Part shown: in pieces, positions 33,244 to 44,301 of the stretch | Position numbering within the stretch: the stretch's first letter is position 1 | How the letters are laid out: each line of letters starts with the position of its first letter | From: Dissophora ornata | Lineage: Eukaryota; Mortierellomycota; Mortierellomycetes; Mortierellales; Mortierellaceae | Direction: 5' to 3' | DNA length: 64,000 bases | Assembly (NCBI GenBank): GCA_025201705.1 | Contig: MU616651.1 | Span: 1-64,000 of the forward strand | Translations under genes and position numbers: made by a program | The notes under the pieces: model-generated | The model's database searches: none | The model's input: only the letters and a program-made list of their open reading frames with translations | What the model was told of the DNA's origin: nothing

Positions 33244-35586
33244 CTATTGACCATAAAAATTGGTTCCGCCGTATCCACAATGGTCCATGGCACTTGCGTT
33301 GATATCTGGATCGTTGGGGTCTGGGTTTCCCCACCAGATCGGCATTGCGCCTTCCCAGGATTGGATCGCAAAATACGTCACCAACCCACTTATCGCCACA
33401 CCTGTATCCAATGCCGCCGACGTCAAATAGTTGTACCGCGACCACCAATTGTACCTATATCTCCTCAAGAAGAACGCAAAGATGAACCCCAGCAGCAGAC
33501 CGTTTGAATACATGTACGGTAGACCCGGTGGCATATTCGACGTCGCAGACAAAAGAACGGGCCAGTGGGCGTATTTGAGCCAGTGGACATTAGGGAACTT
33601 CTTAGAAGCGAACCAGAAAATGAGGGGCAAGATGGCACCGACTAGGAATCCCCATTGGACAGGAGCGTAGAGAGCCCCGTCTTTGTGGCCAAAGACACGG
33701 GCAGGCCCGATAGCGCCCCAGATAATGGAGGCAGAGTAGAAAGTCCTTGTGGAGCGACAGGTGAAAGGGTATCCGTCATCTGTGCAGACGTTGGGGCGGG
33801 TATTGATCAACCACGTGGCAGTGCCGAGGTTGATGATGCAAGAGATGATGGCTGAGATCAGTTGGGCCATGAACATGACTTGGGGCGGAATTTTCATGTA
33901 GTGGCCGAGCTTGAGGTCAGACACAAAGTTGAGGGCCTGGACGTTGACAATGTAACCGTAAGTCTTAAATGTGACGTTGGCGATGGCGTGACCAGGAAGC
34001 ATGTAGCCGATGACGTACTCGGTGACGACATTGAGGCCAGGCTGTTGGTTGGTGACAGCCTGGATAATGCCAACGGGTAACACGAAGAACAGGGCGATAA
34101 CGAGGGCTAGAAGCAATGCCCACCAGGGCATGTAATCCCACACAACGCACGTCACGAAACTTAAGGCGACTGTAATGACGAACAAGAGTCCATACCACCA
34201 ATCAGGGACCTCAGGGTAGACGCGCATCAAGCGGGAGTGGATATCCTCATTTTCAGCACGAGCAGACTTCCAGCGTGCAATGATCTCCCTTCCGTTATAC
34301 AGGATCACATGAACCACAGTCGCCGTGAGTCCAGCAAAGCCAACGCCGTAGGTAAGAGCAAAGAAAGATGCCATTCGGAGCGGCCCATATGCTTGGTAGG
34401 CGGCTTCATCCAAAAGTCCGGAGGAGTCCAAAACAGCAGACTTGTTGTATGGTGTTCCGTCATCCTTGTACAGGACAGCTGTAACAATTGGGAAGTTCTT
34501 CGAACCCCACAAGTTGGTGTAATATGCCCATGGCACCATGATATAGGCGACTAGGACGAAGCCAACCAAAATGTTGACCTGAGCGAACCAAGGGGTGACC
34601 AAAGGCGCAACATAGTACGAGGCAGCAGACCAATCAAGGGCAATGGTGCCGATGCCAAGGCCGTTCGAACCCGTCAATTGAGCCAGCACAACGTTGTTCG
34701 GCGAGATCCAGCAGATCCAGGAGATAACACCAATGGTTGGGAAGATGAAGTTCGGGAACCAGTAGTATACAAACATACCGCCGCTGACCAGTAAGAAATA
34801 TTTCACTCTCGACATTCGAGTATGATCATCTTGATTATGGATCGCATGCAAGGACCGGAACAGCGAGGCCGTGACCAACGTTTGCGGCCAGATCATGTGC
34901 GCAGGGCGCACCAGGAATCGTCGGATCGCACCCGCGATCGCAAAACCCGTAATCTGGGTCGTCAGTACCAGGAACATACCTGCGACGAAGGGTTTCTCAG
35001 AGTTATACCAGAGTTTCTGGAGGATGACAATGTCAACAGCATAGGCAGTGCCACTGTTGCAGGCGACCATTGTTCCGATCAAAACGTGCTCCTTGATGGA
35101 GAAAGGACCAGGGTTGAGCGAGAACCTCCAGCCGAATAGATTGAATCGGTGAGTGGGAAGGACACGAGCAAGGAAGTGGCCCATGGGAAGGGACAGCAAC
35201 GCGACGACAGAATAGCCGATTGTGACAATGGTCTGACGAAGGTAGAAGAACTGATTCACAAACGAAATGATACAGGTCCAGAGGAGACCCAGGAACCACA
35301 TGCGGAACGTGTTGTACGGGAGAGTGGGGTCATCAAGGTCTATGATTTCAGGGCAAGACAGCAGCTGTCACGGCTAAGTGGCGAGGTCGACAATGGATTG
35401 CCTGAGATAGAGAGGGAGCTATGGTCGTTACAAGTGGCACCAAGAACACTTACTGGAGATGGTTACGCGAACCTCCTCAATGGGTGAGTCATCCTCCTCT
35501 TCCAAAGTCGCATGATGCCCGACATTATGCTCAAATCTCTCGTCATCAATATCGTACTTCTCGGCCAAGACTTCCTCCTTTTCCAT
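33244..35586 (-). CDS. OPT-family oligopeptide transporter, copy 2
   Basis: Exons 35586-35454 and 35339-33244, 742 residues. Both exons are exactly the same lengths as in copy 1. The N-terminus differs (MEKEEVLAEKYDIDDERFEH) but reaches the shared EDDSPIEEVRVTI just before the phase-1 intron. NPG motif 'FSLNPGPFSIKEHVLIGTMV', 'NQQPGLNVVTEYVIGYMLPG', 'LGHYMKIPPQVMF' and a C-terminal GGTNFYGQ are all intact, so the protein looks functional. A 137-nt stretch of exon 2 (33716-33852) is nearly identical to copy 3 although flanking sequence has diverged at many third positions. Substrate specificity among the copies cannot be told from sequence. Confidence 0.93.
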
Positions 35587-36649
35587 ATTTAAGATATCAA
35601 GGCGATAGACAGGGTATAGAGGGATATGAAAACGGAAGAAAGAAGTAAGGAAAGGGAGGGGAAAAGGGCCAAGGGTGGATTGTCAAGAGAAATGTCACAA
35701 CGAGCAAAAAGGAAGACTGCATTGCCCAGAACCTCTTTATTGTGGCGTACAAGCGGTACAACCGGAGACCCTACCCCATAGTCTTTGATAATCGACCACG
35801 CCAAGCCGAGAGGAGCGTTCAGCGCCCGTTGTCACACTAGATCTGCGCAGGCTGAAATACATGCTAGATGATGCGCCTGTGTGCATTAGATCAACAGTTC
35901 CTGATAACATAACAAATAGGATTTCTTCCGACGGTGCAACAATTCTAAACTCAGTCAAAAAGACAACACGGCGCTGCTGCCAATTTGAACCCTCGGACCC
36001 TTCGCTTTTTTGCGCCCCCTAGCGTACTGCCTTCATCCCTCACTCAGAAAATGAGGCGGGCATAAGGCCAGAACGGAACGCACGATGGTCCTTACCTAAT
36101 CATTGATCCTTGCAAGGGACCTTAAGTGTTCCTTCCGCGAACCTTGTGCAACCAGAGTCGTCAAAAAAATGCTCCGGAGTGCACATCCGTCCAACTGGCC
36201 TTGTTGGCGCTCATCATGTCTGAAGCCGGCGAAAGCGCAATTTTATTTATTGAGCGTCGTACGCCTATCGGAATATGTCCGGGTAAGTCGACAAAAATGG
36301 TACACAGATCCATTACCGCAGTCATCAACTCATCTGATCGATGCCTCCATCGCAGAAGCGCAGAAGAGGAAGCCAAGGCGGGACGTGCTGATGAAGACTT
36401 GGCAAACATGAGTCTGATGCGAGTCTTCCCCCACCCATGCGATAAAAAGAACAATCCCATACAAAGTCTGTGAATATCCTTTGGCATGGTGTTTCCCCGG
36501 ATAAACTTCTTTTAAAAAATAATGCGAACATATAGTATTACAGTCATTTTTTTAATAGCGGGGTATTTTTTTCTTTTCATGCATGGTCTACATGCATGTC
36601 TAATATCATAAAATGTACAAAAGCTAGTCATTCAACCAACAACAAAAAA
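35587..36649. other. Spacer between OPT copies 2 and 3
   Basis: Contains a C/T-rich leader for copy 2 on the minus strand and a weak CAATAAAG box near 35735. The overlapping frames at 36103-36531 show no domain. Confidence 0.5.
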
Positions 36650-38978
36650 TTACAGTTGCTGGCCATAAAAGTTGGATCCGCCATTGTAGCAGTGGTCCAA
36701 TGCTCCAGCGTTAAGATCTGGGTCGTTGTAGTCGGGGTTGCCCCACCAGAAGGGCATTTGGCCATTCCAGGATTGGATCGCAAAGAAGATGACCATACCC
36801 GAGACTGCAACACCAGTGTCGAGCGCGGCCGAGGTCAAGTAGTTATAACGTGCCCACCAGTTGTAACGGTAACGTCTCAGGACGAATGAGAAAATGAAAC
36901 CCAAGAAAAGACCGTTGGAGTACATGTATGGCAGACCTGGGGGCATGTTTGAAGTCGCCGACAAAAGCACGGGCCAGTGAACAAACTTGAGCCAGTAGGC
37001 GTTAGGGAATTTCTTGGAGGCCAACCAGAACACGAGAGGGAGGATTGCACCAACGAGGAAGGCCCATTGAACAGGAGCATAGAGAGCACCGTCCTTGTTG
37101 CCGAAGACACGTTGGGGGCCGATGGCACCCCAGATAATGGAGGCAGAGTAGAAAGTCCTTGTGGTGCGACAGGTGAAAGGATATCCGTCATCTGTGCAGA
37201 CGTTGGGGCGGGTATTGATCAACCACGTGGCAGTGCCGAGGTTGATGATGCAAGAGATGATGGCCGAGACCAGCTGGGCCATGAACATCGTGCGTGGGGG
37301 AATCTTCATGTAGTGTCCGAGCTTCAAGTCCGAGACGAAGTTCAAGGCCTGGACGTTGACAATGTAACCGTAGGTCTTGAAGGTGACGTTGGCAATGGCG
37401 TGGCCAGGAAGCATGTAGCCGATGACGTACTCGGTAACGATGTTAAGACCAGGCTGTTGGTTGGTGACAGCCTGAACAATGCCCACGGGTAGCACGAAGA
37501 ACAAGGCGATAGCAAGAGCCAAGAGAAGAGCCCACCAGGGCATGTAATCCCAGACGACACAGGTAACGAAGCTAATAACGACCGTAATCGCAAACAAGAG
37601 ACCATACCACCAGTCGGGGACCTCAGGGTAGACGCGCATCAGGCGGGAGTGGATGTCCTCGTTCTCAGCGCGAGCAGACCTCCAGCGCTCAATGATCTCG
37701 CGACCATTATACAAAAGCACGTGAACGATCGTGGCCGATAGACCGGCGAAGCCAACGCCGTAGCTCAGGGCAAAGAAGGAGTCCATACGAAGGGGTCCAT
37801 AGGCCTGGTATGCAGCCTCATCGAGAAGACCCTGAGCATTCAAGACCTGGGACTTGTCATAGGTGGAACCGTTCTGCAAATACAGATAGGGGCTGACAAT
37901 AGGGAAGTTCTTGGAGTCCCAAAGGTTGGTGTAGTAGGCAATTGGGACGATGACCCAGGCGACCAAGACAAAGCCGATCATGATGTTAATCTGGGCGAAC
38001 CAAGGAGTGACCATGGGCGCGACGTAGGCCGAGGCAGCAGCCCAGTCCAAGGCGATAGTTCCGATTCCGAGACCGTTGGAGCCCGTCAGCTGCGCAAGGA
38101 CAATGTTGTTGGGAGCAATCCAGCAGATCCAGGAAATCACTCCAATCGTGGGGAAGATAAAACCTGGGAGCCAGTAGTAGACAAACATACCGCCACTGAC
38201 GAGGAGGAAGTATCTCATACGGGACATGCGACCGTTATCTTGCTCATTGTGGATGGCATGAAGAGAGCGGAACAGGGAGGCAGTGACCAAGTTCTGGGGC
38301 CAAATCATGTGGGCAGGGCGGACCAAGAAGCGGCGGATAGCGCCAGCAATGGCGAAGCCTGTGATCTGGGTGGTCAGAACCAAGAACATACCGGCAATGA
38401 AGGGCTTCTCAGAGTTGTACCAGAGCTTCTGGAGAATAACAATATCAACAGCATAGGCAGTACCGCTGTTGCAAGCGACCATGGTTCCGATCAAAACGTG
38501 CTCCTTGACGGAGAAAGGACCAGGGTTGAGTGAGAACCTCCAGCCGAAAATGTTGAACTGGCGGGTGGGCAGGACGCGAGCCATAAAGTGGCCCATGGGG
38601 AGGGAAAGCAAGGCGACTACAGAGTAGCCGATAGAAATGGTGGTCTGGCGGAGATAGAAGAACTGGTTTACAAAGGAGATAATGCATGTCCACAAGAGGC
38701 CAAGGAACCACATGCGAAAGGTGTTGTATGGAATGTTGGGGTCATCAACGTCTGTTATTCAGAATGGTAAGGTGGGAATGGGTCGGGGTCAGAACATCAG
38801 TTGCGCTGGCATTCAATTTAACGCGAAAAATATATCTCAGTAGCTTACTCGAGATGGTGACGCGGACTTCTTCAATTGGGGAGTCATCTTCCTCGTCAAT
38901 CTCATGATCTTCGAGATCGATGTTGTATTTTGCACTGTCGAGATCGTACTTCTCGTTGAGGACTTCGTGTTTGTCCAT
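36650..38978 (-). CDS. OPT-family oligopeptide transporter, copy 3
   Basis: Exons 38978-38849 and 38751-36650, 743 residues. N-terminus MDKHEVLNEKYDLDSAKYNI, then EEDDSPIEEVRVTI before the phase-1 intron as in the other copies. It carries 'FSLNPGPFSVKEHVLIGTMV', 'NQQPGLNIVTEYVIGYMLPG', 'LGHYMKIPPRTMF' and ends GGSNFYGQQL, two residues longer than its sisters. Differences from copy 2 include AAASAYVAPMVTPWFAQINI in place of SAASYYVAPLVTPWFAQVNI in a transmembrane region, which might affect substrate choice (inference). The tract 37127-37263 is nearly identical to copy 2. All helices appear intact. Confidence 0.93.
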
Positions 38979-41051
38979 ATTAGTAGGATTAACTCTTGAA
39001 AGATGTGTGTGCAGTGGTGGATGATGAAGGTGATTGATGTTCGTTGGTAATAGGGGGATGTTCAGAGACTTGTGCAATGAGTGAGTGTGGGTGGGCAGGT
39101 GTTCACGACGAGAAAAAAAATGAAGAGGCGGAATGCGAGGGGTATTTATGTGAAACTGACCAGGATATGTGTGTCCTCGGATTTCTGCGTGTCTGCAGAG
39201 GGAGAGGGAGGCGAAGAGCTCTCCCGCCAAACTTTACTGGGGCATGTGGGATAAGGTAAGCGTTGAACAGGGCGCACAACACATTTGCAGTGTTTACGTC
39301 CCAAAAAAATAAAGGGGAAGGGGGTAAATGTTTACTTTTGCCTCCCTCTGTAGTGGTTTATTTCATTTCTGCAGCCACATATTGCAGCACGCACGTCGCA
39401 CAAACAAACAACGCAGTTGCTTGCATGTAGGCTGAAGAAAAATTTTCCTGTTTTCTGTTGACGCTGCCTTTGTTGTTTTCACTCATGCTACACGCGCCAT
39501 TGATAGGATGAGGGAAGATGGAGACTCCAGCAACGGACGCGACCCTTTACCATTTTCCTTTGAGAGCACTTACGACGAACGACTCGATCATACAGCATAT
39601 TCAAATTCAGGCATGCTCTGTGCTTTCTGCTTGTCGTCTGCCTGTCAAAAGGATTAATCGCCCATTGTGCACGAATGAAAGATAGATGGACGAAAAAGCG
39701 CGAGCTTTCGCGAAGCGTAAAGGCCTACAACTAAACCGAATATATGACGACGCAGTGCCCATTGCGCATGGATAACGTGGTGTTCATGTTGGCCCATTGG
39801 TGCATGGAAAATGCATCAGGGATATCTTATTGTGGCCGCGTGTTCATCAAACTAATCAATGTGATGTCTAGTGCTGGCGCATGTTTACCCGTCAAGACGT
39901 TGGGAATCTAGATCTCCTCTCTCGCTGCAGGCGCACATCCCCAATAAAAGCTAAAAAACACACATACGCAGACCCTTGACAGGGAGAGCCCTGGATTACG
40001 CAAAAACCTATATTTGTCCATGAAACGCGGGAATGTGGCTAGTCGCCCCTCTCTTTCGTTTGCCAGGAAGTCGGATTTCGGTCCCTACTCCTCGGACTAC
40101 CAGGGTATACTGTACGACCACGCTTTCCGGTCTGCGCCATCGTTTCTCCCGCAGAATGATCATCTAAAAAAAGCCCAAAATATACAGAATTTGTGCACCC
40201 GAGGGGTGGTGCACGCTCCCCGAGAGCACACAAAAAATTGCAATAGGGAAACAGTGGGCTAGTGACGGTGTTTGAGATTTTTACCCCTGAAATTGCCAGC
40301 CCCCTGAAACAGTTGACACAGATTCACGCGCACATTCCTAACTCTGGTCAACCAACCTGGGCTAGGAGCGATCGTCGGCGTGAGCATCGATGTCGGATCA
40401 GACTGCATTGACGTTTGTCAATGCTCTCCACGTTGCGCCATGGTTTCAGGAACGATGGAATATACTTTCATTTATTGCAATGCATGGGAGGCGGTGGCAA
40501 ACGGATGCTAATATGCTATCGCTGCATTTACAAGCATACGTGTCAACAATGCACATTCGCGCGACCCTATTTTAGTCAGTGGAGCAGTCACCACACATCT
40601 TATCAGTGTTTTTCGGTTGACCTTTGAGTTGTTTTGGCACTCGCGTTCTTTTTCTGCATCCAGCGCCTTTCATGCCTCATTGGACATGCAGGTGAATGTT
40701 ATGGCCTAGGCGCAAGGAATTGACTTTCAGTCCACTCTCGGGGATTTTTCTTCGTTCTTTTCTGTTTCAAATTATCGAAGCTCTTTTGTTTTTTGTTTTT
40801 TCTCGAAGTGGGCTCAAAAAAAATCTTGCATGCATTGTCCCGCCACCCTTTTGTGTCCCACCTGTCGTCATTGTTCCCATCTTCAAGAGATGTTGATCTT
40901 CAAGGGGGCTATTATTATTATTATTGACTGTAGTTACAAAGCTTGCTTAACTACCTTTGTGTTGTAATTGTTTTTCTCTAATGTTGTTCTTATTGGACAA
41001 GTAACATCGAAGGGGTATGTATACAGGGCGTAAGGAAAACATAAACATGCT
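38979..41051. other. 2.1-kb spacer between OPT copies 3 and 4
   Basis: The largest spacer in the array. It includes the copy 3 promoter (TATA-like box at 39143). Frames at 40014-40262 and 40390-40627 have no domain or intron support. An ATT microsatellite lies at 40911-40927. Confidence 0.5.
39143..39149 (-). promoter_or_regulatory. TATA-like box of OPT copy 3
   Basis: CATAAATACC on the minus strand, about 165 nt upstream of the start at 38978. Confidence 0.4.
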
Positions 41052-43394
41052 CTATTGTCCATAGAAGTTCGCTCCACCCAATGGACAGTGGTCAAAGTTG
41101 CCATCCTCAGGGTTACCCCACCAGTATGGCATCTCTCCCTCCCATGACTGGATTGCGAAGAAGATGATCAAACCACATACAGCGACTCCTGTGTCCAGGG
41201 CAGCGGACGTCAGGTAATTGTAACGGGCCCACCAGTCGTAGCGGTAGCGTCTCAGCAAGAATGCGAAGATGAAACCGAGGAAGAGGCCATTGGCGTAAAA
41301 GTAAGGGAGAGCTGGAGGCATGTTTGAAGTGGCAGCCAGGAGTACAGGCCAGTGGACGTACTTGAGCCAGGTGATGTTGGGGAACTTCTTGGCGGCGTAC
41401 CAGAAGGGGATTGGAAGCACTGCACCAACGAGGAAGCCCCACTGAACCGGGGCGTAGAGGGCACCGTCCTTGCTACCGAAGACACGGGCAGGCCCGATGG
41501 CACCCCAGATGATGGAGGCAGAGTAGAATGTGTTGGTGTTACGGCAGGTGAAGGGGTATCCCTCGTGAGTGCAGATGTGGGGACGCGAGTTGACGAGCCA
41601 CAGAGCCGTAGCAAGGTTGATCAAACCCGAAATGATAGTCGAGACGAGCTGGGCCATGAACATGACACGTGGGGGAATCTTCATATAGTGGCCGAGCTTC
41701 AAGTCCGAGGCGAAAGTGAGGGCCTGGACGTTGACAATGTAACCGTAGGTCTTGAAGGTCACATTGGCGATAGCATGACCGGGAAGCATATAACCGATAA
41801 CGTACTCGGTGACGATGTTAAGACCGGGCTGCTGATTGGTAACAGCCTGGACGATACCGACAGGGAGGACGAAGAAGATGGCGATTGCCAGGGCCAGAAT
41901 GACAGCCCACCAGGGCATAAAATCCCAGACAACGCAGGTGACCATCGACAAGGCGAGAGTGACGACAAAGAGGGAGAGGTACCACCAATCAGGAACCTCA
42001 GGGTAGACACGCATCAGGCGAGAGTGGATATCATCGTTCTCAGAACGAGCGGACTTCCAGCGGGCAACAATCTCCTTTCCGTGGTACAAGACAACGTGAA
42101 CCACTGTGGCCATGAGACCTGCGAATCCAATGCCATAGGTCAAGGCAAAGAAGGAGTCCATACGGACAGGACCATAGGCAAGGTACTTTTCCTCATCCAA
42201 AACGTTATTAGTCAAGATCTGGGACTTGTTGTAGGGAGTTCCATCCTCACGGAACAGACCAGCCGACAGGATTGGGTAGTTTTTGGAGTTCCAAAGATTG
42301 GAATAATAAGCCCATGGCACCATGATGTATGCGACCATGATGAAGCCGATCAGGATGTTGACCTGAGCGAACCATGGTGTGACTAGGGGCTGGACGTAGT
42401 ACGATGCAGCGGACCAGTCGAGAGCGATGGTACCAATTCCAAGACCGTTGGATCCGGTGAGCTGCGAGAGGACAATGTTGTCAGGATTGATCCAGCAGAT
42501 CCAAGAGATCATTCCAATGGTGGGGAAGATGAAACCAGGGAACCAGTAATAGATGAAAGATCCAAGCGAGACAATCATAAAGTAATTCATTCTCGACATG
42601 CGACCATTGTCGTCCTCAGTCTGCGAAGAGGCGTGGAGCGAGCGGAAGAGCGAGGCTGTAACCAGGGTTGAGGGCCAGACCATGTGAGCGGGGCTCACCA
42701 AGAAGCGACGAATGGCACCGGCAAGTGCGAATCCCGTGATCTGGGTGGTCCAGACCAGAAGCAATCCAGCAATGAAGGGCTGCTTGTCGCCGTAGAAGAC
42801 ATTTTGTAAAATGACAATGTCGACGGCGTAGGCAGTGCTGGTGTTGCAAGCAACCATGGTTCCGATCAAGATGTGCTCCTTCAACGAGAATGGGCCAGGG
42901 TTGAGAGAGAATGTAAAGCCGAAGACGTTAAAGTCGCCAGTGGGAAGGACCTTGGCCATGAAGTGTCCAATAGGCAGGGAAATCAGAGCAATAACAGAGT
43001 AACCGATGGAGATCTGGGTTTGACGGAGGTAGAAGAACTGGTTCACAAAGGAAACAGCGGCGGTGAACAAGAGTCCCAGCGACCACATTCGGAATGTGTT
43101 GCAAGGCATCGAGGGATCATCCTTGTCTAAACAAAATCAAGATGTATCCCGGGGAATGTTGTCAGCCTCATGTTACACACGCAACAACAAAGACAAGAGA
43201 GATCAAACAACGGTGTGGAGAGGGAGTGGCCTGAACGCAAACATACTAGAGACAGTGACTCGAACTTCCTCGATGGGAGAGTTGTCTTCTTCTTCGATCT
43301 TCGCTGCCGCGAGCTCGTCGACATTCTCGGCGTACTTTTCGTCGCCGCTCTCGGCATACTTCTCGTTGTATGCCTCGACTTCGGCTTTATCCAT
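41052..43394 (-). CDS. OPT-family oligopeptide transporter, copy 4
   Basis: Exons 43394-43247 and 43126-41052, 740 residues. The N-terminus is the most divergent: it holds a duplicated EKYAES/EKYAEN motif and an Ala-rich stretch before EEEDNSPIEEVRVTV and the phase-1 intron. The body has 'FTFSLNPGPFSLKEHILIGT', 'NQQPGLNIVTEYVIGYMLPG' and 'LGHYMKIPPRVMFMAQLV'. Its C-terminus is shorter than in copies 1-3, reading EDGNFDHCPLGGANFYGQ. It is the outermost, 5' member of the array and the most divergent by inspection (for example SQTEDDNGRMSRMNYFMIVS). A TATA-like box lies about 215 nt upstream. Confidence 0.93.
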
Positions 43395-43607
43395 GGCTAT
43401 GAAGTTGTGTGGCGAAGGGCGGGTTATGCAGGTGTTGGATATAAGAAAAATTCGTATAGGCGAGGGAGAATGGAGGGGGGACGAGGGAGAGGGTGGTGAC
43501 GAGGTGGGGTGAGAGGGGGTGCGGGAGGAGAGGAAGTGTTTCCGATCTGCTTTTGGTGATTCACAAGGAAAAGACAAAAAAAGCCGAGCATGCCGGAGGA
43601 AGAGCGT

Positions 43608-43616
43608 CTTTATATC
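43608..43616 (-). promoter_or_regulatory. TATA-like box of OPT copy 4
   Basis: GATATAAAG on the minus strand upstream of the start at 43394. Confidence 0.4.
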
Positions 43617-43910
43617 ATGCAGTGACAGTTCAGGCTCATGCGAAAAAGTTATGGACATAGAGTCGAGACAGAAGCAGACAAATGGGCCAGTCAGATGTTC
43701 TCCTTGTGGATTGGTCGAGTGACGCATCACCCGTGGTGTACACTAAGCTTACCCAGACCGCGTCCGGCACTTTGTTATAGACTCCGCGCCCCGTTATAAC
43801 CGGGCAATGGTGGACGGATTCGATCCCATTCGCTGGAATCGATCATGATCCATCGTCTTGCTAGTGTAGCTGTGAGACATTTTTTTCGCTTCCAATTATA
43901 TCTGTTGCTT

Positions 43911-44191
43911 TTATTTCAAGGCTGATTGCTCTGCCACGCTTGTCAGGATCTGGACTGGCTTCGCGAGACCGAGCAGGACAATCGGAGCTAGCGACAAGCG
44001 GTCCAAAACGTGCTCGTCTGCAGCTGTGATTGAATTTGTCAGGCGCGAGCGGAGAGTGAGGACAATGGAGTCATACATGAATGACAGTTTGCTTCCTCGT
44101 GGCAGAGTGAAGGCAACTAAGGGGGGGGGGGACGATCGGCAGAGCCTGGTTCTACTCACAAAAACACATAATCCCTGGTACGAAACAACAT
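43911..44191 (-). CDS. Possible small gene, about 70 residues
   Basis: A terminal frame on the minus strand reads 'SFMYDSIVLTLRSRLTNSIT', then 'AADEHVLDRLSLAPIVLLGL' and 'AKPVQILTSVAEQSALK', stop at 43911. It looks protein-like, with one amphipathic/hydrophobic segment. Upstream, an ATG at 44191 begins 'MLFRTRDYVF' and meets a GTGAGT donor in phase with an AAG acceptor. The acceptor is weak, and a TAG site nearby breaks the frame. Without homology the model is tentative. Confidence 0.25.
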
Positions 44192-44260
44192 CTTTCAGGG
44201 AGCGTTTGTCACTCGTTACACCGGTACAGGTGGATCTGGCTTCTGCGTTCTGGCTGAGGC

Positions 44261-44301
44261 GTGGGAATGGTGCTCGTGGGAATGGTGCTCATGGGAATAG
44301 T
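44261..44301. repeat. 15-nt tandem repeat, 2.7 copies
   Basis: Unit GTGGGAATGGTGCTC, the third copy imperfect. Intergenic. Confidence 0.7.

Noticed and set aside
41352..42386. 344-codon plus-strand ORF, and similar ones at 29869 and 36977, across the OPT genes
   Set aside because: The same antisense frame is open in several paralogues because of shared codon bias in the OPT coding strand. The translations are Asp/Gly/His-rich with no domain.
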